From assembly GCA_017542485.1 (NCBI GenBank), contig JAFXXC010000077.1, positions 38,835 through 102,834 on the forward strand: DNA of 64,000 nucleotides, given 5' to 3'. Below the pieces are notes generated by a model. That model saw nothing but the letters and a program-made list of their open reading frames with translations. It was not told the DNA's origin and did not search any database. The stretch is from Acholeplasmatales bacterium (lineage in GTDB: Bacteria > Bacillota_I > Bacilli_A > Acholeplasmatales > Anaeroplasmataceae). Numbering within the stretch: the stretch's first letter is position 1; every line of letters begins with the position of its first letter. Position numbers and translations under genes: made by a program. This document shows, one piece after another, positions 37,706 to 47,434 of the stretch.

Positions 37706-38719
37706 ATGATAGTTAAGATGAAAACTGATATTACTGTCAGTGAATTTGAGAATTTTAAAAAGAAGATGGAATCATTAGGACTTGAGGTTAAGGATGCTTC
37801 AGGTGAAACATTTAAGGTTGTTGGTTTAATAGGTGATACATCTAAGTTAGTAGAAAGTGATTTATATGCAATACCTGGAGTTATGGAAGTTACAAGAATC
37901 CAAACTCCATATAAAAAGGCAAGTAGAGTATTCCATCCAGAGAATACTGTTATTGATGTTTGTGGTATTAAAATTGGTGGAGGTAATTTCACTGTTATAG
38001 CTGGTCCATGTTCAGTTGAAAATCACGATCAGATTGTTGAGGTTGCTCAAGCTGTTAAGGCATCAGGTGCTAAGCTTTTAAGAGGTGGTGCATTTAAACC
38101 AAGAACTAGTCCATATGCATTCCAAGGATTGGAAGCTAAGGGATTAGATTTATTAGTAGAAGCTAAAAAAGAGACTGGTTTACCTATTGTTACTGAAATT
38201 ATGAGCGAAGATATGATTGATAGATTTGTTAAGGATGTTGATATCATTCAAGTTGGTGCAAGAAATATGCAAAATTTCCATTTACTTAAGGCTTTAGGTA
38301 GAACAAATAAGCCTATCTTATTAAAGAGAGGTTTATCAGCTACTATTGAAGAATGGTTAATGGCAGCTGAATATATTATGAGTGAAGGTAATGATAAAGT
38401 AATTCTTTGTGAAAGAGGTATAAGAACTTTTGAAAAGTATACTAGAAATACTTTAGATATTTCTGCTGTTTTAGCTGTAAAAGAATTATCTCATTTACCT
38501 GTATTAATCGACCCATCACATTCTGGTGGTAGATGGAATATGGTTGAGGGATTATCTCAAGCTGCTTTAGCTGTTGGGGCTGATGGTATTATTGTTGAGG
38601 TACATAATGATCCAGAGCATGCACTTTGTGATGGCGCTCAAAGTTTAAAACCAAAGAGATTTGATAATATGATGAAGAAGCTTGCTCAAATAGCTCCTAT
38701 CGTTGATAAGAAGATGTAA
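37706..38719 (+). CDS. aroF: 3-deoxy-7-phosphoheptulonate (DAHP) synthase
   Basis: First step of the shikimate pathway: phosphoenolpyruvate plus erythrose 4-phosphate. The 337-residue protein is the class I-beta form as in Thermotoga: an N-terminal ferredoxin-like regulatory domain (about 1-70) and the barrel with VIAGPCSVENHDQ, LRGGAFKPRTSPYAFQG, IQVGARNMQNFHLL, LKRGLSATIEEW and IDPSHSGGRW. The N-terminal domain binds Phe or Tyr in relatives, so feedback inhibition is likely. AGGAGA precedes the ATG. Confidence 0.96.
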   Translation: MIVKMKTDITVSEFENFKKKMESLGLEVKDASGETFKVVGLIGDTSKLVESDLYAIPGVMEVTRIQTPYKKASRVFHPENTVIDVCGIKIGGGNFTVIAGPCSVENHDQIVEVAQAVKASGAKLLRGGAFKPRTSPYAFQGLEAKGLDLLVEAKKETGLPIVTEIMSEDMIDRFVKDVDIIQVGARNMQNFHLLKALGRTNKPILLKRGLSATIEEWLMAAEYIMSEGNDKVILCERGIRTFEKYTRNTLDISAVLAVKELSHLPVLIDPSHSGGRWNMVEGLSQAALAVGADGIIVEVHNDPEHALCDGAQSLKPKRFDNMMKKLAQIAPIVDKKM

Positions 38720-38721
38720 TT

Positions 38722-39558
38722 ATGAAAGTATTAATTGTTGGTTTGGGTCTGATTGGAGGAGCCTACGCAAAAAAATTGACTGAATTAGGTTACGAGGTTT
38801 ATGGAGTAAATCATAGACAAAAGGCCATTGATTTTGCGGTTGAGAACAATTACATAATAGAAGGAAGTACTGATGCAAGAAAATATATTCCTTTAGTTGA
38901 TATGATAATTATTGCAACATATCCAAGTCATATTATTAATTTTTTGAACGAAAATAAGGATATGTTTAGGGATGATTTATTAATTACTGATGTTACAGGT
39001 GTTAAGAGTAATTATATTGTTGAAGCTACTAAATTATCAAAGCCTGCTACATATTTAGCTCACCATCCTATGGCAGGAAGAGAAAAGAAGGGCATTGAAT
39101 ATGCAAGTGAGGTTTCTTTTAATAATGCTAATTTTATAATTACACCTGTTAATGGCTTTAATTATAAAGAAAAATATTTTGATATTTTAAAGAAACTTGG
39201 TAGTGATTTAAAATTTAAGAATATTTCTATTTTAGATAGTGATTCTCATGATTTTATGATTGGTTATACTTCACAGCTTGCACATGCAATTGCTGTTAGT
39301 TTAGTAAATAGTGATACTAAAGAAAACACTAAATTATTTATAGGTGATTCATATCGTGATTTGACACGTATAGCTATGATAAATGAAGTTATGTGGAGTG
39401 AATTATTTTTTGAAAATAAAAAGTATTTGTTAGAAAATATAAATAATTTTATGAGTCAATTAAACAAATTAAAAGAAACACTTGAAAATAATAATCCTGA
39501 TGGATTAAAAGAATTATTCATTAATTCAACAAAGATTAGAAAAGAGATGGAAAAATGA
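38722..39558 (+). CDS. tyrA: Prephenate dehydrogenase
   Basis: NAD(P)-dependent oxidative decarboxylation of prephenate to 4-hydroxyphenylpyruvate on the tyrosine branch. The 278 residues start with a Rossmann motif VGLGLIGGAYAKKL and contain ITDVTGVKSNYI, YLAHHPMAGREKKGIEYA (catalytic His) and YTSQLAHAIAVSL. There is no ACT domain. It starts 2 bases after aroF and overlaps aroB by four. Confidence 0.94.
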   Translation: MKVLIVGLGLIGGAYAKKLTELGYEVYGVNHRQKAIDFAVENNYIIEGSTDARKYIPLVDMIIIATYPSHIINFLNENKDMFRDDLLITDVTGVKSNYIVEATKLSKPATYLAHHPMAGREKKGIEYASEVSFNNANFIITPVNGFNYKEKYFDILKKLGSDLKFKNISILDSDSHDFMIGYTSQLAHAIAVSLVNSDTKENTKLFIGDSYRDLTRIAMINEVMWSELFFENKKYLLENINNFMSQLNKLKETLENNNPDGLKELFINSTKIRKEMEK

Positions 39559-40598
39559 GAGAATTAGAAGTTAGATTGAAAAATAGTTCATATAGAATTA
39601 TAGTTGAAAATTATTTAATGGATAAGCTTTCATTTTACATTAATGATGTATATAAAAATAAAAGAGTATTTATTTTAACAGATGATGTAGTCGCAAAATA
39701 TTATTTGGATAAAGCAATTAAGAGTTTAAGTGATAAGTATGTTGTTGATTATGTAATCATTCCTCATGGAGAGAATTCTAAGGTTTTAGAAAGATATGCA
39801 TATGTATGTGAAGAATTATTAAAAAAAGACATTAGAAGAAATGAACTATTAATTGCCTTAGGTGGTGGAGTAATAGGAGATTTGTGCGGATTTGTTGCAG
39901 CAACATTATATAGGGGAATACCTTATGTTGGAATTCCTACTTCACTATTATCTCAAATGGATTCATCTATAGGTGGAAAAACTGGTATTGATTTTTATAA
40001 TAGAAAAAATATATTAGGCGCTTTTAAGCAACCAAGCATGGTTTTAATTGATCCAAATACATTAAAAACATTAGATAATAGAGAATTTAATAATGGTATG
40101 GGTGAATTGATTAAGCACGGAGCAATTGGTAATAAGAAGCTTTTAGATATGCTTAAGGATAAGCCTCAAATTGATGAGGACATAATTGTTGAAAGTTTAT
40201 TTGTAAAAAAGAGTGTAGTTGAAATAGATGAATTTGATTTGAAGGAAAGAATGTTATTAAATTTTGGTCATACATTTGGCCATGCAATTGAATTAAAGTA
40301 TGGATATAAGCATGGTGAGGCAGTAGCTATTGGTATGTTAATGGCTATTAAAATGGGTGAGGATTTAAATGTTACACCTAAGGAATGTTATGATGTAATT
40401 TTTAATATTTTAAAATTATATGAATTGCCAACTGATGAATATAATTATAAAGATTATTTAAAAGATGTTTTTTATGATAAGAAAAATATAGCTGGAACTA
40501 TTAATTTTATTTTTTTGAATAAATTAGGAAATGCTATTATTTATAAGATGACTGAAGAAGAGGTAAAAAGACTTGAAGGTAAGAATAACTCCAACTAA
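39555..40598 (+). CDS. aroB: 3-dehydroquinate synthase
   Basis: Cyclises DAHP to 3-dehydroquinate with NAD and a metal. Motifs seen in 347 residues: IPHGENSKVLE, LIALGGGVIGDLCGFVAATLYRGI, PTSLLSQMDSSIGGKTGID, GMGELIKHGAI and LNFGHTFGHAIE (metal ligands). The C-terminal 26 bases overlap aroA. Confidence 0.97.
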   Translation: MRELEVRLKNSSYRIIVENYLMDKLSFYINDVYKNKRVFILTDDVVAKYYLDKAIKSLSDKYVVDYVIIPHGENSKVLERYAYVCEELLKKDIRRNELLIALGGGVIGDLCGFVAATLYRGIPYVGIPTSLLSQMDSSIGGKTGIDFYNRKNILGAFKQPSMVLIDPNTLKTLDNREFNNGMGELIKHGAIGNKKLLDMLKDKPQIDEDIIVESLFVKKSVVEIDEFDLKERMLLNFGHTFGHAIELKYGYKHGEAVAIGMLMAIKMGEDLNVTPKECYDVIFNILKLYELPTDEYNYKDYLKDVFYDKKNIAGTINFIFLNKLGNAIIYKMTEEEVKRLEGKNNSN

Positions 40599-41835
40599 GC
40601 TTAAAGGTGAGGTTGTAATACCACCATCTAAAAGTTTATCACATAGGGCTATTATCGCTGCTGGATTATCTGAAGGTAGAAGTATAATATCTAACATTAT
40701 GTATTCTAAAGATATATTAGCAACAATTAATGCGATGAGAGCTTTGGGTGCAAAAATAACTGAATATGATAATTACCTTGAAATAGTTGGTAGTAAAGTA
40801 AAAAGAGTAAGTGATGTTATAGATGCAAATGAAAGTGGATCTACTATAAGATTTATGATTCCTATTGCAATGACTATTAAGGATAAGTGTACTTTCGTTG
40901 GTAAGAATAATTTATGTAAAAGACCACTTGATTCTTTTTTTGAGATATTTGATAAAAAAAATATTAAATATAAGCGTAATGAAGATTATTTACCACTTGA
41001 GGTAGAAGGTGCCCTATTGCCTGGTACTTATGAGATTAGAGGAGATATTTCTAGTCAATTTATTACTGGTTTATTATATGCACTTCCACTTTTAAATGGA
41101 GATAGTGTAATAAAAATAACTACTCCTATGGAATCTAAGGGGTATATTGATTTAACTATCGATATTTTAAAAATGTTTGGTATTGAAGTTGTTAATGAGA
41201 ATTATGAAAAATTTATTGTTAAAGGAAATCAAAAATATATTGCTCATGATTATATGGTAGAAGGTGACTTTAGTCAGTCAGCATTTTTCTTAGTTGCTGA
41301 TATGCTTGGTGCTGATATTAAGCTTAAGGCAATGAATATGAATTCTAATCAAGGTGATAAAAAAATACTTAATGATGTTGAGGATTTCGGTGGAAAATTA
41401 TTATATAATGATGGATTGTTATCTGTATCTACTGATAATATAAAGAATACAATAATTGACTTCAGTCAATCACCTGATTTAGGACCTGCATTAACTGTAC
41501 TGGCTTCATTAGCTAATGGTACTACTAAATTTATTAATGCTTCTAGATTAAGAATAAAAGAATGTGATAGAATCACATGCATGAAAGAAGAAATCGAAAA
41601 GCTTGGTGGGACTATTGATGAGCTTCCTGATGGAATGATTATTTATGGAGTTGATAGACTAAAAGGTGGAGTTGTTAATTCACATAATGACCATAGAGTT
41701 GTTATGGCACTTGCAATGGCTACACTTAAAATGGATGGGGATTTAATTATTGAGAATTGTGAAGCAATAACAAAGTCTTTCCCTGATTTTTTTGATGTTT
41801 TTGAAAGCTTAGGAGGTATTATTAAGTATGAGTAA
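40573..41835 (+). CDS. aroA: 5-enolpyruvylshikimate-3-phosphate synthase
   Basis: Joins shikimate 3-phosphate and phosphoenolpyruvate. The start is a TTG inside aroB with GAGGT ten bases upstream, reading directly into the family N-terminus KVRITPTKLKGEVVIPPSKS; no ATG is available near. Other marks in 420 residues are ANESGSTIRFMIP, GDISSQFITGLL, EGDFSQSAFFLVAD, RIKECDRI and HNDHRVVMALA. The chorismate mutase gene overlaps its end by eight bases. Confidence 0.95.
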   Translation: MKVRITPTKLKGEVVIPPSKSLSHRAIIAAGLSEGRSIISNIMYSKDILATINAMRALGAKITEYDNYLEIVGSKVKRVSDVIDANESGSTIRFMIPIAMTIKDKCTFVGKNNLCKRPLDSFFEIFDKKNIKYKRNEDYLPLEVEGALLPGTYEIRGDISSQFITGLLYALPLLNGDSVIKITTPMESKGYIDLTIDILKMFGIEVVNENYEKFIVKGNQKYIAHDYMVEGDFSQSAFFLVADMLGADIKLKAMNMNSNQGDKKILNDVEDFGGKLLYNDGLLSVSTDNIKNTIIDFSQSPDLGPALTVLASLANGTTKFINASRLRIKECDRITCMKEEIEKLGGTIDELPDGMIIYGVDRLKGGVVNSHNDHRVVMALAMATLKMDGDLIIENCEAITKSFPDFFDVFESLGGIIKYE

Positions 41836-42118
41836 TAAACTTGATGAAGCAAGAACAATTATTAATGAAATAGATAAGCAAATGATTGAGCTTTATATTA
41901 AAAGAATGAAAGCAGTTAAGATGGTTGCCGAATATAAGCTTGAGAATGGATTACAAGTTTTAGATGAAAGTAGAGAGGAATTCTTGAAGGCAAAAAATTT
42001 GAAAGAATTAGATGATAAGATGCTTGAAAAGTATTATTTAGAATTTTTTGAGGGTGTATTAGAATCATCTAAAGATTTTCAAAGAGAATTAATTGCAAAA
42101 TATAATGGTAAAAAATAA
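41828..42118 (+). CDS. Chorismate mutase, AroQ type
   Basis: Converts chorismate to prephenate, the substrate of the TyrA two genes upstream. The 96-residue all-helical protein is a free-standing AroQ domain: DEARTIINEIDKQMIELYIK, a Lys-rich second segment (MVAEYK) and SKDFQRELI near the end. Overlaps aroA, and its stop shares a base with the aroE start. Confidence 0.92.
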   Translation: MSNKLDEARTIINEIDKQMIELYIKRMKAVKMVAEYKLENGLQVLDESREEFLKAKNLKELDDKMLEKYYLEFFEGVLESSKDFQRELIAKYNGKK

Positions 42119-42885
42119 TGAAAAAATATGCGTTATTAGGTGAAAAACTATCACATAGCTATTCACCAATCATACACAAAAAAATATTTGAAGCATATAA
42201 TATTGATGCTGATTATTCTTTACTTGAATGTAATAAGAATGATCTTGAAGGTATTATAAATAAATTAAGAACAGGTGAGTATTCTGGCTTTAATGTTACT
42301 ATTCCTTATAAGATTGAGGTTATGAAATATTTAGATGAAATATCTGATGAGGCTAAAGCTATTGGTAGTTGTAATACTATAGCATATAAGGATGGTAAGA
42401 TTATTGGATATAATACTGATTATTTTGGATTCTATAATGAACTTGTTTATTATAATGTAGAAGTTAAAAACAAGGATTGTTATATTTTGGGTACAGGTGG
42501 TGCATCTTTAGCACTTTATAAAGCACTTATTGATATGGGTGGTAATGTTAAATATGTATCTAGAAATCCTAAAAATAGTGAGACTATAACTTATTTGGAA
42601 CTAGAAAATAAGAACATTGATTTATTAGTTAATGCAACTCCTGTAGGTATGTCTCCTAATGTTGGTTTTTCACCTGTTAAGAGTGATATTGCTAAAAGAA
42701 GTAAATATGTTGTTGATATTATTTTTAATCCAAAAAGAACTCAATTATTATTGGATGCAAATTCTAATATGAATGGCTTATTAATGCTTGTAGGACAAGC
42801 AGTTAAAGCTGAAGAGATTTGGCAGGATAAAAAATATCCTTTAGATATAATAGGTTTATTAAAAGAAATCGAGGCGATGATATGA
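42118..42885 (+). CDS. aroE: Shikimate dehydrogenase
   Basis: Reduces 3-dehydroshikimate to shikimate with NADPH. In 255 residues: LGEKLSHSYSPIIH (shikimate binding), FNVTIPYK with catalytic Lys65, the NTD motif with Asp101 (GYNTDYFGF) and the nucleotide-binding ILGTGGASLALYKAL; somewhat shorter than the usual 270-285. Overlaps aroC by four bases. Confidence 0.95.
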   Translation: MKKYALLGEKLSHSYSPIIHKKIFEAYNIDADYSLLECNKNDLEGIINKLRTGEYSGFNVTIPYKIEVMKYLDEISDEAKAIGSCNTIAYKDGKIIGYNTDYFGFYNELVYYNVEVKNKDCYILGTGGASLALYKALIDMGGNVKYVSRNPKNSETITYLELENKNIDLLVNATPVGMSPNVGFSPVKSDIAKRSKYVVDIIFNPKRTQLLLDANSNMNGLLMLVGQAVKAEEIWQDKKYPLDIIGLLKEIEAMI

Positions 42886-43874
42886 ACCATTTCGGTAGAT
42901 TATTTAGTGTAAATATTTATGGTGAAAGCCATGGTGGTGGAGTAGGCGTAGTAGTCGATGGAGTAAAGCCTGGTATTAAGCTATCAGAGGAAGATTTTAC
43001 TTATGATTTATCTAGAAGGAAATCTGGAGGTCTTGGAACTACACCAAGAATTGAAGATGATGAAATCATAATCGATAGTGGTATTTTTAATGGATATACT
43101 ACAGGAGCGCCTATATCATTAAGATTTCTAAATAAGAATACAAGAAGTAAAGATTATTCTAATTTAGTTAAACACCCAAGACCATCACATGCGGATTTTA
43201 CTGCGTTATGTAAATATGATGGATTTAATGATTATCGTGGAGGTGGCCATTTTTCTGGAAGAATTACTTTGGGAATTGTGGCAGCTGGTGTCATTGCTAA
43301 GAAAATGCTTGAAGGTGTAAAATTTACAACTAAAATAACAAATCTAGGTGGAGAAACCGACAGTTCTAAATTTCAGGAGGTATTAAGAAATACTGTAATG
43401 GAGAAGGATTCTGTTGGTGGAATTGTTTCAATTTGTGTTGATGGTGTTAAGATTGGTTTGGGTGAACCTTATTTTGACTCTATTGAATCAATATTATCTC
43501 ATTTGCTGTTTTCAGTAGGTGGAGTAAAGGGAGTTGAATTCGGTACAGGATTTAAAGGTGCTAGTATGCGTGGTAGCGAATTTAATGATCCTATTATTGA
43601 TGAGAATGGTAAAACAAAAACAAATAATAATGGTGGTATCAATGGTGGTATTTCTAATGGTAACCCAATATTAATTAATGCATTTGTTAAGCCTACACCT
43701 TCTATAGGTAAGACACAAGAAACTTATAATTTAATTAATGGTAAAATAGAAAAATTAGATATTGAAGGTCGTCATGACGCTGCTATCATTTTAAGAGCAC
43801 AGGTAGTGTTGGAGTCTATGGTGGCTATAGGATTAGCTGATTTGAAATTAATATCTGATGCTTATAAAAAATAA
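42882..43874 (+). CDS. aroC: Chorismate synthase, short form
   Basis: FMN-dependent elimination giving chorismate. It is short (330 residues against 360-390). It begins HFGRLFSVNIYGESHG and has DLSRRKSGGLGTTPRIEDD, RPSHADF (Gly is commoner than Ser here), DYRGGGHFSGRITLGIVAAG and GRHDAAIILRA. The GGGHFSGR variant is found in other Bacillota and does not by itself signal decay. Last gene of the aromatic operon. Confidence 0.94.
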   Translation: MNHFGRLFSVNIYGESHGGGVGVVVDGVKPGIKLSEEDFTYDLSRRKSGGLGTTPRIEDDEIIIDSGIFNGYTTGAPISLRFLNKNTRSKDYSNLVKHPRPSHADFTALCKYDGFNDYRGGGHFSGRITLGIVAAGVIAKKMLEGVKFTTKITNLGGETDSSKFQEVLRNTVMEKDSVGGIVSICVDGVKIGLGEPYFDSIESILSHLLFSVGGVKGVEFGTGFKGASMRGSEFNDPIIDENGKTKTNNNGGINGGISNGNPILINAFVKPTPSIGKTQETYNLINGKIEKLDIEGRHDAAIILRAQVVLESMVAIGLADLKLISDAYKK

Positions 43875-43876
43875 TC

Positions 43877-43905
43877 TTTAATTATTAATTAAGATTTGGT
43901 ATAAT
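43877..43905 (+). promoter_or_regulatory. Promoter of nfnAB
   Basis: TTTAAT, 17 bases, TATAAT, overlapping an AT-rich imperfect inverted repeat (43873-43896) that may be the weak end of the aromatic operon. Confidence 0.5.
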
Positions 43906-43942
43906 TTATAACGAATTTGTAAAAAAAGAGGGGACGTTGTTT

Positions 43943-44797
43943 ATGTATAAGATTGTTAGAAGAAAAAGTCTTAATCCAACAGTTACACAATTAGAAATTG
44001 AAGCTCCTTTAGTTGCTAATAAGGCTAAGGCAGGTCAATTCATTATTTTACGTGTAAATGAAGAGGGAGAAAGAATACCACTAACTGTAGCTGGTTGTAA
44101 TCCAAAAGAAGGTACAGTTAAGATAATTTTCCAAGTTGTAGGTGCTACAACTGAATTATTAAACCAAAAGAAGGAAGGAGAATATATCCAAGACTTCGTA
44201 GGACCACTTGGTGTTCCAACTCATACTGAAGGTATTAAAAAGGTATGTGTAGTTGGTGGTGGTGTTGGTTGTGCTATCGCTATGCCTGTTGCACAAGAAT
44301 TCCATAAATTAGGTGCTCATGTAACAAGTATTATTGGTTTTAGAAATAAAGATTTAGTAATTCTTGAAGATGAATTTAAAGAATGTTCTGATGTATTACA
44401 TGTTATGACTGATGATGGATCATATGCTAGAGGTGGTAATGTTACAGTTCCACTAAAGGAAATGTTAGATGCAGGTGAAAAGTTCGATTTGATTATTACT
44501 ATTGGACCACTTATCATGATGAAGTTTGTTACATTAACTGCTAAGCCATTTAATGTACCTGTTACTGTATCAATGAATCCAATTATGATTGATGGTACTG
44601 GTATGTGTGGTGGATGTAGACTTACTCTAATCCAAGATGGTAAGAGAGTTACTAAGTTTGCATGTGTTGATGGACCAGATTTCAATGGATATGAGGTTGA
44701 CTTTGATGAGGCTATGTTAAGAGGAAGAATGTATTTCGGATTTGAACGTAAGGCTCATGAGAAGGTATGTAACCTACTAAATAAGGAGGTAAAGTAA
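43943..44797 (+). CDS. nfnA: NADH-dependent ferredoxin:NADP+ oxidoreductase, subunit A
   Basis: Small subunit of the electron-bifurcating NfnAB complex, which makes NADPH from NADH and reduced ferredoxin. I start it at the ATG after AGAGGGGA; 284 residues. The FAD domain of the ferredoxin-NADP reductase type carries RIPLTVAGC, the NAD fold has VVGGGVGCAIAMPV, and a C-terminal cysteine cluster (GTGMCGGCRLTL, FACVDGPDF) binds 2Fe-2S. Such proteins are often labelled dihydroorotate dehydrogenase electron subunit; pairing with nfnB argues for NfnA. Confidence 0.92.
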   Translation: MYKIVRRKSLNPTVTQLEIEAPLVANKAKAGQFIILRVNEEGERIPLTVAGCNPKEGTVKIIFQVVGATTELLNQKKEGEYIQDFVGPLGVPTHTEGIKKVCVVGGGVGCAIAMPVAQEFHKLGAHVTSIIGFRNKDLVILEDEFKECSDVLHVMTDDGSYARGGNVTVPLKEMLDAGEKFDLIITIGPLIMMKFVTLTAKPFNVPVTVSMNPIMIDGTGMCGGCRLTLIQDGKRVTKFACVDGPDFNGYEVDFDEAMLRGRMYFGFERKAHEKVCNLLNKEVK

Positions 44798-44798
44798 G

Positions 44799-46211
44799 AT
44801 GGCAATTGAACCAAAGAAGCATGAAATGCCTACACAAGATCCACTTGTAAGAGCTCATAATTTTAAAGAAGTTGCATTAGGTTATACTGCATCTATTGCT
44901 TTAGAAGAAGCAAAGCGTTGTCTTAATTGTAAGAATCGTCCTTGTGTTAGTGGATGTCCCGTTAATGTAAATATTCCTGATTTCATTCAAGAAATCAAAA
45001 ATAATAATTTTGAAGAGGCTTATCAAATTATTTCTAAGTCTTCAACTTTACCTGCAGTATGTGGTAGAGTTTGTCCTCAAGAAAGCCAATGTGAATCTAA
45101 ATGTACACTTGGTATTAAATTTGAACCAGTAGGTATTGGTAGACTTGAAAGATTTGTTGCTGATTATCATAACGAAAATTCAAAGGCTAAGCCTACTAAG
45201 CTTCCTGATAATGGTCATAAGGTTGCTATAGTTGGTTCTGGTCCATCAGGATTAACTTGTGCTGGTGATTTAGCTAAGTTAGGTTATAAGGTAACTGTAT
45301 TTGAAGCATTACATACAGCTGGTGGTGTTTTAGTTTATGGTATTCCTGAGTTCAGACTTCCTAAGAAGATTGTTGCTAAAGAAGTTGAAACATTAAAAGA
45401 ATTAGGTGTAGATGTTGAAACTAATGTTGTAATTGGTAAGACACTTACAATTGATGAATTATTCTCTATGGGCTATGAGGCTATATTTGTAGGTTCTGGT
45501 GCTGGTTTACCTAACTTCATGAATATTCCTGGTGAAGCTTTACAAGGTGTATATTCAGCTAATGAATATTTAACTAGATCAAATTTAATGAAATCTTATT
45601 TAGATGACCCTGTTACACCTATTATGAAGGGTGGAAAGGTTGCTGTAGTTGGTGGTGGTAACGTTGCTATGGATGCTGCACGTACTGCTTTAAGATTAGG
45701 CGCTGACAAGGTATATATTGTATATCGTAGATCTATGGAAGAACTTCCTGCACGTAAAGAAGAAGTTGAGCATGCAATGGAAGAGGGTATTGAATTTAAG
45801 TTATTAAATAACCCTGTAGAGATTATTGGTTATAATAATCCTGATGATAAGAGAGATCCTAAGAATGGATTTGTTACTGGTATGAAGTGCATCAAGATGG
45901 AATTAGGTGAGCCTGATCAAAAGGGTAGAAGAAGACCAGTTCCAATTGAGGGTTCTGAATTTGTTTTAGATGTTGATACAGTTATTATGGCTATAGGTAC
46001 TTCTCCAAACCCATTAATTAAGAACACAACTAAGGGATTAGAAGTAAACAACCATGGTGGTATTATTGTTAATGAAGCTGGTTTAACTTCAAGAGAAGGC
46101 GTTTATGCTGGTGGTGATGCCGTAACTGGTGCTGCTACAGTTATTAGTGCTATGGGTGCTGGTAAGCTTGGTGCTAAATCAATTCATGAATATTTAAGTA
46201 ATAAGAAGTAA
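44799..46211 (+). CDS. nfnB: NADH-dependent ferredoxin:NADP+ oxidoreductase, subunit B
   Basis: Large subunit of NfnAB, commonly annotated as glutamate synthase small chain or gltA. The 470 residues have two cysteine groups for 4Fe-4S clusters (CLNCKNRPCVSGCPVNVNIP and VCGRVCPQESQCESKCTLG), FAD binding AIVGSGPSGLTCAGDLAKLG, an NADPH site VVGGGNVAMDAARTALRLG and VYAGGDAVTGAATVISAMG. It is adjacent to nfnA after one base, with AAGGAGGT at its start, and far from gltB, so it is not the GOGAT partner. Confidence 0.93.
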   Translation: MAIEPKKHEMPTQDPLVRAHNFKEVALGYTASIALEEAKRCLNCKNRPCVSGCPVNVNIPDFIQEIKNNNFEEAYQIISKSSTLPAVCGRVCPQESQCESKCTLGIKFEPVGIGRLERFVADYHNENSKAKPTKLPDNGHKVAIVGSGPSGLTCAGDLAKLGYKVTVFEALHTAGGVLVYGIPEFRLPKKIVAKEVETLKELGVDVETNVVIGKTLTIDELFSMGYEAIFVGSGAGLPNFMNIPGEALQGVYSANEYLTRSNLMKSYLDDPVTPIMKGGKVAVVGGGNVAMDAARTALRLGADKVYIVYRRSMEELPARKEEVEHAMEEGIEFKLLNNPVEIIGYNNPDDKRDPKNGFVTGMKCIKMELGEPDQKGRRRPVPIEGSEFVLDVDTVIMAIGTSPNPLIKNTTKGLEVNNHGGIIVNEAGLTSREGVYAGGDAVTGAATVISAMGAGKLGAKSIHEYLSNKK

Positions 46212-46219
46212 AATATTTT

Positions 46220-46247
46220 AGAGGAGAATTTTCTCCTCTTTTATTTT
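46220..46247 (+). terminator. Terminator after nfnAB
   Basis: Eight-pair stem AGAGGAGA/TCTCCTCT with an ATTT loop and TTTATTTT. Confidence 0.88.
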
Positions 46248-46288
46248 GGATAAAGTTGAATTATAATTAATTGGCTTTAGGAAGTGAT

Positions 46289-47434
46289 ATGATGGGTAAG
46301 GATAATTTAATATTTATGCATAAATTATTAAAAGCAATTGCTGATGCGATAATTATTGTTTTTATTCCTTTATATATTTTAAAGGAAACTAATGATATTA
46401 GATTGGCTATGGCATATTTAATCATTTATTCTTTATTCGTTATATTATTTATGTTCGTTTTGAAAAAGTTAATACAAAAATATGGCGTATTATGTATTAT
46501 GCTACATTTTATACCTATAATGGCTACGGAAGCCATATTATCATTTTCTGAGATAAATATTACTACAATTATAATTTGTGCTGGTCTTATGGGGCTTCAA
46601 CAAGCACTATATTCGATTCCACTAAATCTAATATTTGCTTTTGGAGATAAGAAGAATAATGTTGGTAAATTTATGATAGCTTCTAATATAGGTAAGCTTA
46701 TATTTACTTTAGCATCTGGATTAATATTATCTAATGTAGAAAATTCATTTATGTTTTTGAGTATAGCTTCATCTGTATTTTATATTATTTGTATATTCCC
46801 TATTATTTTTGCTTATAAGGATCTAAAGAATAGATATAATTCTATAGATAAAGATAAAAAGCCTATTAGACTTGATTGGTGGTTTGTTATATTTCATATA
46901 ACTTTTGGTTTGTTTCAACCAATAATGGATAATGTTGTTCCATTATATTTATATATAAACAATTTATCATTTCAGGCCGTTACGATATTTATTGTTTTAA
47001 TTGAGTTTTTAAAAATAATTGTTAATTATATTAGTCAATTGTTAGTAAGAAAAAATAAGAGTATTATATGTGTAATAATAAGCTTTATATTATTTATGAG
47101 TAGTGTTATTGTAATACTATTTGTAAAGAATTCTATTGTATTATATATATTTAGTACAATTTGTGCATTATCATTCCCATTAACATTTGTTCCTATGTTT
47201 GGATTATATTGTGAATATTTAAAGGTAAATAATAATGTATTTATAGGAATGACTGAAAGAGATTTTGAAATATTTTCGTTAAGAGCACCTATGTATGCAT
47301 TATCATATATTGGTTTTGGATTATATCCTGTACTTATTTTAGGATTAGGTATTGTGCCTATTATGTTTTTAAGCCAGTATAAATTAATAAATAAGAAAAA
47401 AGAATATACGAAAATTGATGAAAACACTTTATAA
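46289..47434 (+). CDS. Major facilitator family membrane protein
   Basis: Integral membrane protein of about 381 residues with 11-12 hydrophobic helices and the two-half arrangement of MFS carriers, the halves separated by a charged loop (YKDLKNRYNSIDKDKKPIRLD near 180). No substrate-specific motif recognised. Translation probably starts at one of two adjacent ATGs after AGGAAGTGA. The stop codon is in the loop of the terminator. It is a single-gene unit next to a second exporter. Confidence 0.75.
   Translation: MMGKDNLIFMHKLLKAIADAIIIVFIPLYILKETNDIRLAMAYLIIYSLFVILFMFVLKKLIQKYGVLCIMLHFIPIMATEAILSFSEINITTIIICAGLMGLQQALYSIPLNLIFAFGDKKNNVGKFMIASNIGKLIFTLASGLILSNVENSFMFLSIASSVFYIICIFPIIFAYKDLKNRYNSIDKDKKPIRLDWWFVIFHITFGLFQPIMDNVVPLYLYINNLSFQAVTIFIVLIEFLKIIVNYISQLLVRKNKSIICVIISFILFMSSVIVILFVKNSIVLYIFSTICALSFPLTFVPMFGLYCEYLKVNNNVFIGMTERDFEIFSLRAPMYALSYIGFGLYPVLILGLGIVPIMFLSQYKLINKKKEYTKIDENTL

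Noticed and set aside
44799..46211. Second glutamate synthase small subunit
   Set aside because: It pairs with nfnA, not gltB, and has the NfnB cysteine arrangement; a true gltD is at 32.7 kb.
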